The translations under genes and the position numbers were made by a program. From Planctomycetota bacterium (GTDB lineage Bacteria; Planctomycetota; Planctomycetia; Pirellulales; UBA1268), in contig JAGWVR010000013.1 in the NCBI GenBank assembly GCA_018970785.1, positions 1-51,222 of the forward strand: a DNA stretch of 51,222 nt, given 5' to 3'. Every line of letters starts with the position of its first letter. The first letter of the stretch is position 1. Of this stretch, positions 31,921-41,144 are shown one piece after another. A model generated the notes under the pieces. It was given only the letters and a program-made list of their open reading frames with translations, was not told where the DNA came from and ran no database searches.

Positions 31921-32094
31921 CGCGGAACGAGCCCTCCGGGCCTCGTTCCGCTTGGCCGTCCGGTGGCGACGCCAAGGGTCGCCACGGCCGGCGGCCGCCG
32001 CATCCGGCGGCGGCAACGTGCGGTCGGAGGCGTGAGGGAGTTTCGGGAACGAGCCCTCACTTACCTCGTTCCGCTTGGCCGTCCGGTGGCGACG
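31921..32094. repeat. Two 31-bp direct repeats with hairpins between convergent genes
   Basis: An identical 31-base sequence starting CCTCGTTCCGC lies at 31941-31971 and 32064-32094. Each is the right arm of a hairpin: GCGGAACGAG/CTCGTTCCGC (31922-31931 with 31942-31951) and GGAACGAG/CTCGTTCC (32046-32053 with 32065-32072). A third hairpin, GTGGCGAC/GTCGCCAC, lies at 31963-31985. They fill the 195-base gap between the convergent P-II and leuA genes. They may be REP-like elements or part of a bidirectional transcription stop; there is no T-run. Confidence 0.65.
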
Positions 32095-32109
32095 GCGACC
32101 CGGTCGGCG

Positions 32110-33654
32110 TCACACGCGCTGCGGGTGGATCCGCGGGCTCGGGCCGAGGGCGATGCGGTTGACGGCCGCGAGAAAGGCCTTCGCCGAGGCCTCGAGCGAA
32201 TCGGTCGAGACACCACGGCCGCGGTGCAATTCACCCCCGTGCTCGAGCTCGACGGTCACCTCGGCCTGGGCGTCCTTGCCGACGGTCACCGCCTGGACGC
32301 GGAAGTCGCGGCAGGTCGTGACGATCCCCGTGAGCTTCTCGATCGCCAGGAAGATGCCGTCCACCGGGCCGTCGCCGGCAGTGATCGTGACCGCCTCGGC
32401 CACGCCGTCGTGGAGCACGCGCAGCTCGACGGTCGGGATCGCGCCACTGGCGCAGGAGAGCGTGTAGCCCGCGAAGCTGAACTGCTCGGGAAGGGCCGCG
32501 AACTGCGTCTCGCACAGCGCCGCGATGTCGCCGTCGTAGATCTCCTTCTTCCGGTCGGCGAGCGCCTTGAACCGATCGAACAGCGTCTGGAGCTGCTCGG
32601 GGCTGAGCTGGTAGCCGAGCGACCGCGCCCGGTCGGCAAGCGCCGCCCGGCCGCTGTGCTTGCCGAGGACGAGGTCGGTCTTCTCGAGGCCGACGTCCTC
32701 CGGCCGCATGATCTCGTAGGTCCGGCGCTCCTTGAGCATCCCGTCCTGGTGGATGCCCGCTTCGTGCGCGAAGGCGTTGCGGCCGACGATCGCCTTGTTG
32801 CGCGGGACGCGGATCCCGGTGATCGTCGCCACCAGGCGGCTGGTCGGCACCAGCCTCCGGGTGTTGATCCCGGTGGCGCAGCCGTAGGTGTCGCAGCGCG
32901 TCCGCAGCGCCATCACGACCTCCTCGAGCGAGCAGTTGCCCGCCCGCTCGCCGATGCCGTTGATCGTGCATTCCACCTGCCCGGCCCCCGCCTCGACGGC
33001 CGCCAGGCTGTTGGCCACCGCGAGGCCGAGGTCGTCGTGGCAGTGGACGCTGATCACCGCCCGATCGATGTTCGGCACGCGGGCCCGGAGGGCGGCGATC
33101 ACGCCGTGCATCTGCGTCGGCGTCGCGTAGCCGACGGTGTCGGGGATGTTGACGGTGGTGGCGCCGGCGTCGATCACCGCCTCGACCACACGGCAGAGGA
33201 AGTCGATCTCGGTCCGGGCCGCATCCTCGGGGGAAAACTCGACGTCGGCGCACAGCCCGCGCGCCCGGCGCACACCCGCGACGGCCCTGGCGACGACCTC
33301 GTCCTCGGTCATCCGCAGCTTGAATTCGCGGTGGATGGCGCTGGTCGCGAGGAACACGTGGATCCGCGGCTGGTCGGCGGCCCGGAGCGCCTCCCAGGCG
33401 CGGTCGATGTCGCCGTCGTTGCACCGCGCCAGGCCGCAGACGGTCGTGCCACGGACCTCGCGGGCGATCGCCGCGACGCTCTCGAAGTCCCCCGGCGAGG
33501 CGATCGGGAATCCCGCCTCGATGATGTCGACACCGAGTTGCACCAGCGCCTGCGCGATCTCGAGCTTCTCCGTGAGGTTCATGCTCGCGCCGGGCGACTG
33601 TTCGCCGTCGCGGAGGGTCGTGTCGAAGATGCGGACGGGACGGAGTTGGCTCAT
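32110..33654 (-). CDS. leuA: 2-isopropylmalate synthase
   Basis: This 514-residue protein condenses acetyl-CoA with 2-oxoisovalerate, the first committed step of leucine synthesis. Seen are FDTTLRDGEQSPG (9-21), the GxGERAG-type block (NGIGERAGNCSLEEV), the metal-binding VHCHDDLGLA and the C-terminal regulatory domain (SGAIPTVELRVLHDG onward). The frame can be extended to 33801, but the extra 49 residues are low-complexity and lie upstream of the possible -10 element. The ATG at 33654 is therefore used. No other leu gene is in the window, which is common when leucine genes are dispersed. Confidence 0.95.
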   Translation of the reverse strand: MSQLRPVRIFDTTLRDGEQSPGASMNLTEKLEIAQALVQLGVDIIEAGFPIASPGDFESVAAIAREVRGTTVCGLARCNDGDIDRAWEALRAADQPRIHVFLATSAIHREFKLRMTEDEVVARAVAGVRRARGLCADVEFSPEDAARTEIDFLCRVVEAVIDAGATTVNIPDTVGYATPTQMHGVIAALRARVPNIDRAVISVHCHDDLGLAVANSLAAVEAGAGQVECTINGIGERAGNCSLEEVVMALRTRCDTYGCATGINTRRLVPTSRLVATITGIRVPRNKAIVGRNAFAHEAGIHQDGMLKERRTYEIMRPEDVGLEKTDLVLGKHSGRAALADRARSLGYQLSPEQLQTLFDRFKALADRKKEIYDGDIAALCETQFAALPEQFSFAGYTLSCASGAIPTVELRVLHDGVAEAVTITAGDGPVDGIFLAIEKLTGIVTTCRDFRVQAVTVGKDAQAEVTVELEHGGELHRGRGVSTDSLEASAKAFLAAVNRIALGPSPRIHPQRV

Positions 33655-33691
33655 GGCGGCCACGGCACTGCGGGGGGCGGGAATACCGTGC

Positions 33692-33697
33692 AATGTA
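33692..33697 (-). promoter_or_regulatory. Possible -10 element of leuA
   Basis: On the minus strand, TACATT lies 38-43 bases upstream of the leuA ATG. No convincing -35 is seen. Together with TAAACT at 33767 on the other strand it may mark a divergent promoter pair. Confidence 0.3.
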
Positions 33698-33766
33698 GCA
33701 GCCGCCGCGGCGACGACGCAGGCCGGCGCGATCCCGGTGGTGGTGCGGCACCGACGCGGCCGAAGG

Positions 33767-33772
33767 TAAACT
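33767..33772 (+). promoter_or_regulatory. Possible -10 element of the RND adaptor gene
   Basis: TAAACT lies 47 bases before the ATG at 33819. If it is the real -10, transcription starts near 33780, so the in-frame GTG at 33774 could not be used. The -35 region is poor. Confidence 0.3.
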
Positions 33773-33818
33773 GGTGATTCCGGTTCCAGCTCCGTCGTCA
33801 CGCGTCACGCAGCCGCCG

Positions 33819-35435
33819 ATGTCCACCGTGCCCTCGTCGCCTTCAGCAGCAGGTGCCCCGCACGCCGCCACCGCAGGCGGCCGGAGGCCGGGCCGCGCCG
33901 CCCTCGGGCGGCAGGCCGCGTTCGCCGCCACGATCGGCGCCTGTGGGCTGGCCTGGTGGTGGCTGGCGACACACCATGTGGTTCCCCCGGAGCATGGCGA
34001 GCCGACCGCCGGCGCGGCGACGGCCGTCGCTGCGGGCGACGTCGTCGTCCTGCCGGCCGCCACCACCGGCATCGAGGTCGCGACGGTCGGCCTGCGGTCG
34101 CTCCGCGGCCACCTCACCGTCCCCGGCCGTCTCGACTACGACGCCCGCTACCGCCTCGATTACGGCGCACCGGTCGACGGCATCGTGTCGCGCGTGCTGG
34201 TGCAGGTCCGCCAACGCGTCGCGCGTGGCGATTCGCTCGCCGAGATCTCCAGCCCCGACGTCGGCACCGCGCGTGACGACATCCGCCGCCGCGAGGCCGA
34301 CCAGGAAATCGCGCGCCATGCCGCCGAGTGGACCGAGACGATCGCCGGCAACGTCGATGCCCTGCTGGCCTATCTGGCACGGCGGCCGTCGCTGGCCGAC
34401 GTCGAAGCGGCCTTCGAGGGGCGCCTGCTCGGTGCCTACCGCGAGGCGATTCTCGGCGCCTATTCACGCCTCGTGTTCGTCGAGAAGGTCAGCGACAGCA
34501 CCGCGCAGCTCGGTGCCGGCGGCGTGCTCTCGGGGCGGATCGTCGAGGAGCGGACCAGCAACCTCGAGGTCGCCCGCGCCAATTACCTGGCCGCCTGCGA
34601 GGAAGCGCAATTCGCCGTCCGGCAGAAGCGCGACCAGGCCCGGGCCGAGCTGGCCCAGGCCGACCGCCTCGTCCAGATCGCCCGCGAGAACCTCCGCACG
34701 CTCGTCGGCAGCCGGCTCGATACCGACGTCGGGGGTCGCGGGTCGGGGACGGTGACGATCGAGGAGGAAGGAGAGGTGGGGACGGGCGCCACGGGGGCCA
34801 CGACCGGCCTCAGCACCCTCGTGCTGCGCACGCCCTTCGACGGACTGGTGGAAGACGTGTTCGTCGCCCGCGGCGAGCGCGTCAAGGCGGGGGACAGGAT
34901 GTTCGTCGTCGCCGACACCGGCACGCTGTGGGTCCGGGCGCAGATTCACGAGCGCCAGTGGACCACCGTCGAGGTCGCCGAGGGGCAGGAGGTGCGCGTC
35001 AAGGTTCCGGGGGCCGGCGACCACGACACCACGGCCCGGGTCAGCCACGTCGGCGCGACGGTCGAAGCCGATTCGCGGAGCGTGCCCCTCGTCGCCGAGC
35101 TCGAGAACGACGACGCCCACTACAAACCGGGAATGTTCGTCTGGGTCGATCTCCCGCAGGGGGAGGCACGCGAGGCGCTCGCCATGCCGGCGGCCGGGGT
35201 GATGCGCCACCAGGGCAAGGCCTTCGTGTTCGTCCCGTCGGGGCGCGACGAAGAGGGGCGGCCGCGCTACCGGCGCGTCGGGATCACGACCGGGACCGAG
35301 CAGGGGGGCTACGTCGAGGTCACCCGCGGGCTCGCCGCGGGGGACGAGGTGGTGACCACCGGGGCGTTCACGCTCAAGAGCGAACTGCTCCTCGAGGACG
35401 AATCCGCGCCCGGTGCCGAGGGCGGCGGTGGCTGA
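33819..35435 (+). CDS. RND efflux periplasmic adaptor (CusB/CzcB-like)
   Basis: This 538-residue membrane-fusion protein joins an RND pump to an outer-membrane channel. It has an N-terminal membrane anchor (AAFAATIGACGLAWWWLATH), a beta-barrel/lipoyl-type part (GRLDYDARYRLDYGAPVDGIVSRVLV), a long coiled-coil hairpin (around residues 150-300), the second lipoyl half (VLRTPFDGLVEDVFVARGERV) and the C-terminal membrane-proximal domain (ALAMPAAGVMRHQGKAFVFV). The start is uncertain: ATG 33819 is preferred, GTG 33774 is possible. The pump gene follows 21 bases after the stop. Heavy-metal specificity is inferred from the partner's similarity to CusA/CzcA. Confidence 0.87.
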   Translation: MSTVPSSPSAAGAPHAATAGGRRPGRAALGRQAAFAATIGACGLAWWWLATHHVVPPEHGEPTAGAATAVAAGDVVVLPAATTGIEVATVGLRSLRGHLTVPGRLDYDARYRLDYGAPVDGIVSRVLVQVRQRVARGDSLAEISSPDVGTARDDIRRREADQEIARHAAEWTETIAGNVDALLAYLARRPSLADVEAAFEGRLLGAYREAILGAYSRLVFVEKVSDSTAQLGAGGVLSGRIVEERTSNLEVARANYLAACEEAQFAVRQKRDQARAELAQADRLVQIARENLRTLVGSRLDTDVGGRGSGTVTIEEEGEVGTGATGATTGLSTLVLRTPFDGLVEDVFVARGERVKAGDRMFVVADTGTLWVRAQIHERQWTTVEVAEGQEVRVKVPGAGDHDTTARVSHVGATVEADSRSVPLVAELENDDAHYKPGMFVWVDLPQGEAREALAMPAAGVMRHQGKAFVFVPSGRDEEGRPRYRRVGITTGTEQGGYVEVTRGLAAGDEVVTTGAFTLKSELLLEDESAPGAEGGGG

Positions 35436-35456
35436 CATATCGGGGAGCGGCGCCGC

Positions 35457-38400
35457 GTGCTGACCGGCATCATCGAGTGGTCGTTGGCCAACCGGGCGCT
35501 GGTCATCGCCCTGTTCGTGCTGATGGCCTGCGCGGGGCTGTTCGCGGCGACCCGGATACCGGTCGATGCCGTCCCCGACCTGGTCAACATCCAGGTCCAG
35601 GTGGTCACCGAGGCGGGCACGCTGCCGCCGGTGGAAGTCGAGCGCGCGATCACCTACCCGGTGGAACGTGCGGTGAGCGGGCTGCCCGGGATCGAGGAGA
35701 TCCGCAGCGTCTCGCGTCTGGGGATCTCTGCGGTGACGGTCGTGTTCCGCGAGGGGACCGACATCCTCCGCGCCCGCCAGCTCGTCGCCGAACGACTCCC
35801 CGAGGCTGCGGCCGGCATCGCCGTCCCCGGGGCCGAGCCGAAGCTCGGCACCCTGAGCACGGCGCTCGGCGAGATCCTCCAGTTCGAGGTCCGGGGAACC
35901 GGTCACGACCTGATGGAGCTGCGCGGCATCCTCGAGTGGGACATCGCCCCGGCGCTCCGCGAGGTGCCAGGAGTGACCGACGTCAACAGCCATGGCGGAT
36001 TCGCCAAGTCGTACGAGGTCGAGGTCGATCCCGACCGGATCTCCTCCCACGGCATCGCCCTGGCCGAGGTGCTCGCGGCGCTGGAACGCAACAACGCCAG
36101 CACCGGCGGCGGGTATGTCGTCAAGCATGGCGAGCAGCGCTTCATCCGTGGCCAGGCGTTGCTCGGCGGCGTCGCCGACATCGAGCAGGTCGTCGTCCGC
36201 AGCCCCCCGGGGGGCGTTCCCGTGCTGGTCCGTGACGTCGGCAAGGTGACGGTGGCGCCGCTGCCGCGCCAGGGAGCGGCGAGTCGTGACGGGCGCGGCG
36301 AGGTCGTCACCGGGATGGTGATGATGGTCCGCGGCGAGAACAGCCGCCGGGTCGTCGCCGCGGCCAAGGAACGGCTCGTCGAGATCGGCCGGACGCTCCC
36401 CGCCGGTGTCACGCTGGAGACGATCTACGACCGCTCCGACCTCATCGCCCGGACGCTCGACACCGTCCTCCACAACCTCGCCGAGGGGGGGCTGCTGGTG
36501 GTGGTCGTGCTCCTCGTCCTCCTCGGCAATCTCCGCGCCGGGCTGATCGTCGCCTTGGCGATCCCGCTGTCGATGCTGTTCGCCGCCAACTGCATGTGGG
36601 CGGCGGGGATCCCGGCGAGCCTGATGAGCCTCGGGGCCATCGACTTCGGGCTGGTCGTCGACAGTTCGGTGATCATGGTGGAGAACTGCGTCCGCCGCCT
36701 CGGCCACGCTCCGTCGGGTTCGTCGCGGCTGGCCGTCGTCCGCGATGCCGCGGTCGAGGTCCGCGGTCCGACGATGTTCGGCGAGTTGATCATCGCCATC
36801 GTCTACCTCCCGATCCTGTTCCTCCAGGGGACCGAGGGGAAGCTGTTCCGGCCGATGGCCCTCACGGTCCTGTTCGCGCTGGCCGGGTCGCTGGTGATCT
36901 CGCTGACGCTGATGCCGGTCCTCGCCGCGACCGTCCTCGGGCGCGAGGAGGAGCGCGAGCCGTGGCTGATGCGCGTCTTCCACCGCTGCTACCAGCCGCT
37001 GGCGCGGCTCGCCGTCGGGTATCCGGTGCTGATCACCGTGGCGGCGGCGCTGCTGGTGGCGGCCACGGTCCCGGTCGCGCTGCGCCTCGGGGCGGAGTTC
37101 ATGCCCCGCCTCGACGAGGGCGACATCCTCATCGAGGCGACCCGGCTCCCCAGTGCCACGCTCGAGGACGCGGCGCCGATGACGGCCCGGATCGAAGCGC
37201 TCCTCGGCGCCTACCCCGAGGTCCGGACGGTGTTCTGCAAGACCGGTCGGCCCGAGATCGCCAACGACATCATGGGGGTCCAGCAGACCGACATCTGGGT
37301 GATGCTCCGGCCCCACGGTGCGTGGCCACCGGGCGTGACCCGCGAATCGCTCGTCGAGCGGATGGCGGCCGACCTCGCCGCCGCGGTCCCAGGGGCGACC
37401 TTCGGTTTCAGCCAGCCGATCGAGATGCGTGTCGACGAGCTGGTGGCGGGCGTCAAGGCGGACGTCGCGGTCCTCGTCTACGGCGACGACCTCGCCGCCC
37501 TCGGCCGCATCGGCCAGCGGATCGAGGGGCTGCTGCGCGGCATCAAGGGTGCCGCCGACGTCCGGGCCGACTGGCAGGCCGACGTGCCGACCCTCCGCGT
37601 CGACGCGCGCCGTGATCAACTCGCCCGCCACGCCATCGACGGCGTCGAGGTGATGGAGGCCGTGTCGGCGCTGGGGGGGATCCCCGTCGGCGTGATCTAC
37701 GAGGGACGGCCGCGCTATCCGCTCGTCGTCCGCTACCCGCGCGCCTGGCGCGAGGACGAGACGCTGCTCCCGCAGATCCCGGTGGGGACGGCCAAGGGGC
37801 GCCCGGTGCCGCTCGGCGAGCTCGCCGACGTGCGCATCGAGGAGAATCCGCCGAGCGTCGAGCACGAGAATTCGCGGCGGCGGACGTTTGTGTCGGCCAA
37901 CGTCCGCGGGCGCGACGTCGCCAGCTTCGTCGCCGAGGCGCGGCAGCGCGTGGCGGAAGGGGTCGCGCTGCCCCCGGGGTACACGATCCGCTGGGGGGGT
38001 GATTTCGAGAACCTCCTCTCCGCCAGCCGCCGGCTGGCGCTGATCACGCCGCTGGTGCTCGGCCTGATCGCGCTGCTGCTGTACACGAGCTTCAAATCGC
38101 TGCGGCTGGCGGCCCTGATCTTCGTCGCCGTGCCGGTGGCGGCCTGCGGTGGCGTCGTCGCTCTGGCGCTGCGGGGGATGCCGTTCTCGATCTCGGCCGG
38201 CGTCGGGTTCATCGCGCTGTTCGGCGTGGCCGTCCTCAACGGCCTGGTGTGGGTGGCGGGGGCGGAACACGCCCGGGCCGACGGGCTCACGCCCCGTGCC
38301 GCAGCCCTCGCCACGGCCGAGGCCCGGATCCGGCCCGTCCTGATGACGGCGCTGGTGGCCAGCCTCGGGTTCCTGCCGATGGCCCTGGCGACCTCGGCCG

Positions 38401-38534
38401 GGGCGGAGATCCAGCGGCCGTTGGCGACGGTCGTGATCGGCGGGATCGTGACCTCGACGCTGTTGACGGCTCTGGTGATCCCGGCGATCTATCCCTGGTT
38501 CGCCCCGCCGCGCCCGGCCGAGCTTCCGGGATGA
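35457..38534 (+). CDS. RND heavy-metal efflux pump (CusA/CzcA-like)
   Basis: This 1,025-residue inner-membrane transporter has the usual RND length and twelve-helix architecture, with the first helix at about 10-31. The CzcA/CusA family motif around helix 4, GAIDFGLVVDSSVIMVEN (about 394-411), is present; the fourth charged residue is kept, while the usual Gly after the Asp is Ser. The large periplasmic loops with EVEVDPDRISSHGIAL and QMRVDEL-like blocks are intact. It pumps metal ions out using the proton gradient; which metal cannot be told. GTG 35457 has CGGGGAG upstream. No TolC-like outer-membrane channel gene is adjacent. Confidence 0.9.
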   Translation: MLTGIIEWSLANRALVIALFVLMACAGLFAATRIPVDAVPDLVNIQVQVVTEAGTLPPVEVERAITYPVERAVSGLPGIEEIRSVSRLGISAVTVVFREGTDILRARQLVAERLPEAAAGIAVPGAEPKLGTLSTALGEILQFEVRGTGHDLMELRGILEWDIAPALREVPGVTDVNSHGGFAKSYEVEVDPDRISSHGIALAEVLAALERNNASTGGGYVVKHGEQRFIRGQALLGGVADIEQVVVRSPPGGVPVLVRDVGKVTVAPLPRQGAASRDGRGEVVTGMVMMVRGENSRRVVAAAKERLVEIGRTLPAGVTLETIYDRSDLIARTLDTVLHNLAEGGLLVVVVLLVLLGNLRAGLIVALAIPLSMLFAANCMWAAGIPASLMSLGAIDFGLVVDSSVIMVENCVRRLGHAPSGSSRLAVVRDAAVEVRGPTMFGELIIAIVYLPILFLQGTEGKLFRPMALTVLFALAGSLVISLTLMPVLAATVLGREEEREPWLMRVFHRCYQPLARLAVGYPVLITVAAALLVAATVPVALRLGAEFMPRLDEGDILIEATRLPSATLEDAAPMTARIEALLGAYPEVRTVFCKTGRPEIANDIMGVQQTDIWVMLRPHGAWPPGVTRESLVERMAADLAAAVPGATFGFSQPIEMRVDELVAGVKADVAVLVYGDDLAALGRIGQRIEGLLRGIKGAADVRADWQADVPTLRVDARRDQLARHAIDGVEVMEAVSALGGIPVGVIYEGRPRYPLVVRYPRAWREDETLLPQIPVGTAKGRPVPLGELADVRIEENPPSVEHENSRRRTFVSANVRGRDVASFVAEARQRVAEGVALPPGYTIRWGGDFENLLSASRRLALITPLVLGLIALLLYTSFKSLRLAALIFVAVPVAACGGVVALALRGMPFSISAGVGFIALFGVAVLNGLVWVAGAEHARADGLTPRAAALATAEARIRPVLMTALVASLGFLPMALATSAGAEIQRPLATVVIGGIVTSTLLTALVIPAIYPWFAPPRPAELPG

Positions 38535-38556
38535 GGCGAGCGCGGCCGCCGCGCGG

Positions 38557-38562
38557 TACAAC
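38557..38562 (+). promoter_or_regulatory. Possible -10 element before the MazG-like gene
   Basis: TACAAC lies 22 bases before the ATG at 38584, in the 49-base gap after the RND pump. A near-consensus -35 is missing. Low support. Confidence 0.22.
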
Positions 38563-38583
38563 TGCCGGGCGATCGGGGGCTGC

Positions 38584-38883
38584 ATGACGCTGCGCGAGTT
38601 TCAGGCACTGATCCGCCGCATGTATCACGACAAGGACGCCGCGCGCGGTGTCGAGGGGACCTTCATGTGGCTCTCCGAGGAGATCGGCGAGCTGGCCGGA
38701 GCGCTGCGCTCGGGCACCAAGGAGGAGTTGGCGCTGGAGTTCGCCGACGTGCTCGCCTGGCTGGCGACGATCGCCAATGTCGCCGACGTCGATCTCGAGG
38801 CGGCGATCGAGCGCAAGTACGGTTCGGGCTGTCCGGGGTGCGGGCAGCTGGCATGCGTCTGCCCCGATGCGGAGAAGCCATGA
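38584..38883 (+). CDS. MazG-like nucleotide pyrophosphohydrolase
   Basis: This 99-residue protein has the MazG/all-alpha NTP-PPase signature: EEIGE (32-36) and EFAD (52-55), the Mg-binding acidic residues of the EExxE and ExxD motifs. Family members hydrolyse (deoxy)nucleoside triphosphates. Downstream of the core there is a CPGC...CVC segment (Cys83, 86, 91 and 93) suggesting a small zinc-binding tail, not common to all MazG-like proteins. The stop overlaps the next gene's ATG (ATGA at 38880-38883). The connection to the downstream ABC ATPase cluster is unexplained. Confidence 0.85.
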   Translation: MTLREFQALIRRMYHDKDAARGVEGTFMWLSEEIGELAGALRSGTKEELALEFADVLAWLATIANVADVDLEAAIERKYGSGCPGCGQLACVCPDAEKP

Positions 38884-41144
38884 GGGGGAGCCGTCGGGCC
38901 GGGTCGCCCGCGACGGCGCCCGGGCGTGCAGCGGCGCGGGGGAGACGCTCTCCCCAGCCCGCCGGCGCGCGGGGCCTTGCCGTGGCCGTCGGTGTGGCCG
39001 TCACCGCGTTCCTCACCGCGGGCTTGGCAGCGTGCGGCGCCGAGGGCACCGATCGGGTCACGGTCGGTCTCGCCGGCGCCTACCGCACCGGGAACTGGAC
39101 CCCGGTCGTCGTCGAAGTCGCCGCCGGGCCGGCGGACGAATCGATCGCCGTGTGGGCCGAGGACCCAGACGGTCAGGCTGTCCGCTCTCCGCCACGGGCG
39201 CTCGAGCCGACTGCGGCCGGCACCCGCCGGGCGCGCGTGCGGATCCGGCCCGGTCGCCCTGCCGCGCCGCTCCGCGTCGACCGGATCGCCGCCGACGGGC
39301 GCCCGGTCGCCGGCACGACAATCGATCCGCCGCGGGCGCTCGATCCGGCCGAGCGGCTGATCGTCGTCGTCGGCGACCTGCCGATGGCGAACCGCGCGGC
39401 GCGGCTCAGCGTCCGCGAGGGGCGCCCGCGGGTCGTGTCGGTCGCCGATCCCAGTTCCCTGGGGACCGAAGGTCTCGATTTTTCCGCTGCCGACCTGATC
39501 GTCGTCTGCGGGCGCGCCGTCGCGGCCGTGGGCGAGGCCGGCGTACCGGGCCTGGCGGCGATCGACGAGTGGGTTCGCCAGGGGGGGCAGCTCGTGCTCG
39601 TCGCCGGCAAGAGTGCCGGCGAGCCGTCGTTCCGCACGTCGCCGGCGGCGGCCTGGCTCCCGGGGCCTCGTGGACGGCCGGGAACGGTGGACCGCTTCGT
39701 GCCCCTCCGCCGCGCCGGGGCGATCGAGACGTATTCCCATTCCGCCCGGCCGCTCGACCGGGCGCTGCTCGACGGCGTCGAGGTGCCGTTGCTGGCCGAC
39801 TCGCGGTCGCTCGACGGTGTGATCGAGGCCTACGAGGGATCGGCGCCGGGCGACCTGCCGCTGGTTGTCCGCAGCCCGCGCGGTTTCGGCACCGTGACCT
39901 GGGCCGGGATCGACATCGATGCCGGCGGGATGCGCGAATGGCCGGGGACCGAGCTGTTCCTGCTCGAACTGCTCGGCGGCCCGCCACCCTCGCGGACCGC
40001 CGGTCGGACCGGCGAGTCGGCCGTGCAGGGGCAGGATCTCACCGGCCAGCTGAGGGTCGCGATCGACCGCTTCGCCGCGGTCACTCCCGTGCCGTTCGAG
40101 ATCATCGCCGGGCTGTCGATCCTGTACATCGCGTTTCTCTACCCGTTTGATTGGTGGCTGGCCTCGGGTGGACGCCGCGATGGCCCGGCGGGTCGCGCGC
40201 GGGGCTGGGTGGCGTGGCTCTCGCTGCCCGTCGGCGTGGCCCTGTTCGCCGCTGCCGCCTGGGGCATCGGGCAGCGGTGGAAGGGAACGTCGTGGCGGTC
40301 GTCGCAGACCGATCTGGTCGATGTCGACACCGTGACCGGAGCGTTTCGCGCGCTGTCGCTGGCGGGGATCTGGTCGCCGTCCAACGACACGCTCACCGTG
40401 ACGGCGGCACCGTCCGCGGCGCTCCCCGCCGGCCATCCGCGGCTGGCGGTGTCGTGGCTGGCGGCGTCGGGGCGCGGGATCGGCGCCACCGATGCCACGA
40501 CGAGCCACCCGGGGCTGGCGACCGGCGACTATTCGGCCACGGCGGCACTCGACGGCCTCGACGGCGTGCCGGTCGCCGCCCACTCCAGTCGGTTGTTCGA
40601 GGCCACCTGGAACGCCGTGACGACCGCCCCGGTGGTCGTGGCGACGCTGCGCCGCGCCGGCCCCGGCGCCCTCCGCGGGTCGGTCGAGAACCGGCTGCCG
40701 TTCCCCCTCGGCGGGTGCTACCTGGTGCACGCCGGGTGGATGTGGGACGTCGGCGACCTCGCTCCCGGCGGCCGCTTCGAAGCCTTCTCCGGCCGCAGCC
40801 CGCGGTCGTTCGTCGCCGGCCTCACGCGCCGGACGACGGTCAAGGATCGCGAGGTCAACGAGCGCTGGGACATCACCAACCGCGACCCGCTCCGGATCCT
40901 CGAGATCGCCGGCTTCCACGCGAAGGTCGGGGGCAGCGGCTACACCGCGCTCGAAGCCGGTCGGCTCGGCCGCTACGACCTCTCGCCGCTCCTCGACGTC
41001 GACCGGGCGGTGCTCGTGGGGCGGGGCCCGGTGGGCACCGCCTGGCGCGAGCTGGCGGCGGAATCGGGGGCGATCGGCGACCGCGGAGCGGACGGCGCGG
41101 CCCTGTGGCGGATCGTGATCCCGGTCGATGGAGGGGCGCCATGA
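38880..41144 (+). CDS. Large predicted lipoprotein with two membrane helices
   Basis: This 754-residue protein has a long Arg-rich N-region, a hydrophobic signal (about 32-51) and a plausible lipobox LAAC with Cys52. A large extracytoplasmic part is followed by two membrane helices near 405-425 and 440-465 (FEIIAGLSILYIAFLYPFDW; WLSLPVGVALFAAAAWGI), then a long C-terminal domain of beta character. No known family was identified with confidence. Its stop overlaps the ATG of an ABC ATPase gene, suggesting a shared complex, as with Gld-like or ABC-accessory proteins; that is inference. Confidence 0.72.
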   Translation: MRGSRRAGSPATAPGRAAARGRRSPQPAGARGLAVAVGVAVTAFLTAGLAACGAEGTDRVTVGLAGAYRTGNWTPVVVEVAAGPADESIAVWAEDPDGQAVRSPPRALEPTAAGTRRARVRIRPGRPAAPLRVDRIAADGRPVAGTTIDPPRALDPAERLIVVVGDLPMANRAARLSVREGRPRVVSVADPSSLGTEGLDFSAADLIVVCGRAVAAVGEAGVPGLAAIDEWVRQGGQLVLVAGKSAGEPSFRTSPAAAWLPGPRGRPGTVDRFVPLRRAGAIETYSHSARPLDRALLDGVEVPLLADSRSLDGVIEAYEGSAPGDLPLVVRSPRGFGTVTWAGIDIDAGGMREWPGTELFLLELLGGPPPSRTAGRTGESAVQGQDLTGQLRVAIDRFAAVTPVPFEIIAGLSILYIAFLYPFDWWLASGGRRDGPAGRARGWVAWLSLPVGVALFAAAAWGIGQRWKGTSWRSSQTDLVDVDTVTGAFRALSLAGIWSPSNDTLTVTAAPSAALPAGHPRLAVSWLAASGRGIGATDATTSHPGLATGDYSATAALDGLDGVPVAAHSSRLFEATWNAVTTAPVVVATLRRAGPGALRGSVENRLPFPLGGCYLVHAGWMWDVGDLAPGGRFEAFSGRSPRSFVAGLTRRTTVKDREVNERWDITNRDPLRILEIAGFHAKVGGSGYTALEAGRLGRYDLSPLLDVDRAVLVGRGPVGTAWRELAAESGAIGDRGADGAALWRIVIPVDGGAP

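Noticed and set aside
31963-33777. 604-residue plus-strand open frame
   Set aside because: Antisense of leuA, which has full-length conserved motifs; composition is typical of a shadow frame.
34464-38585. 1,373-residue open frame on the minus strand
   Set aside because: It lies fully opposite the RND adaptor and pump, is rich in His/Arg/Asp/Gly as expected from the antisense of GC-rich coding DNA, and shows no domain.
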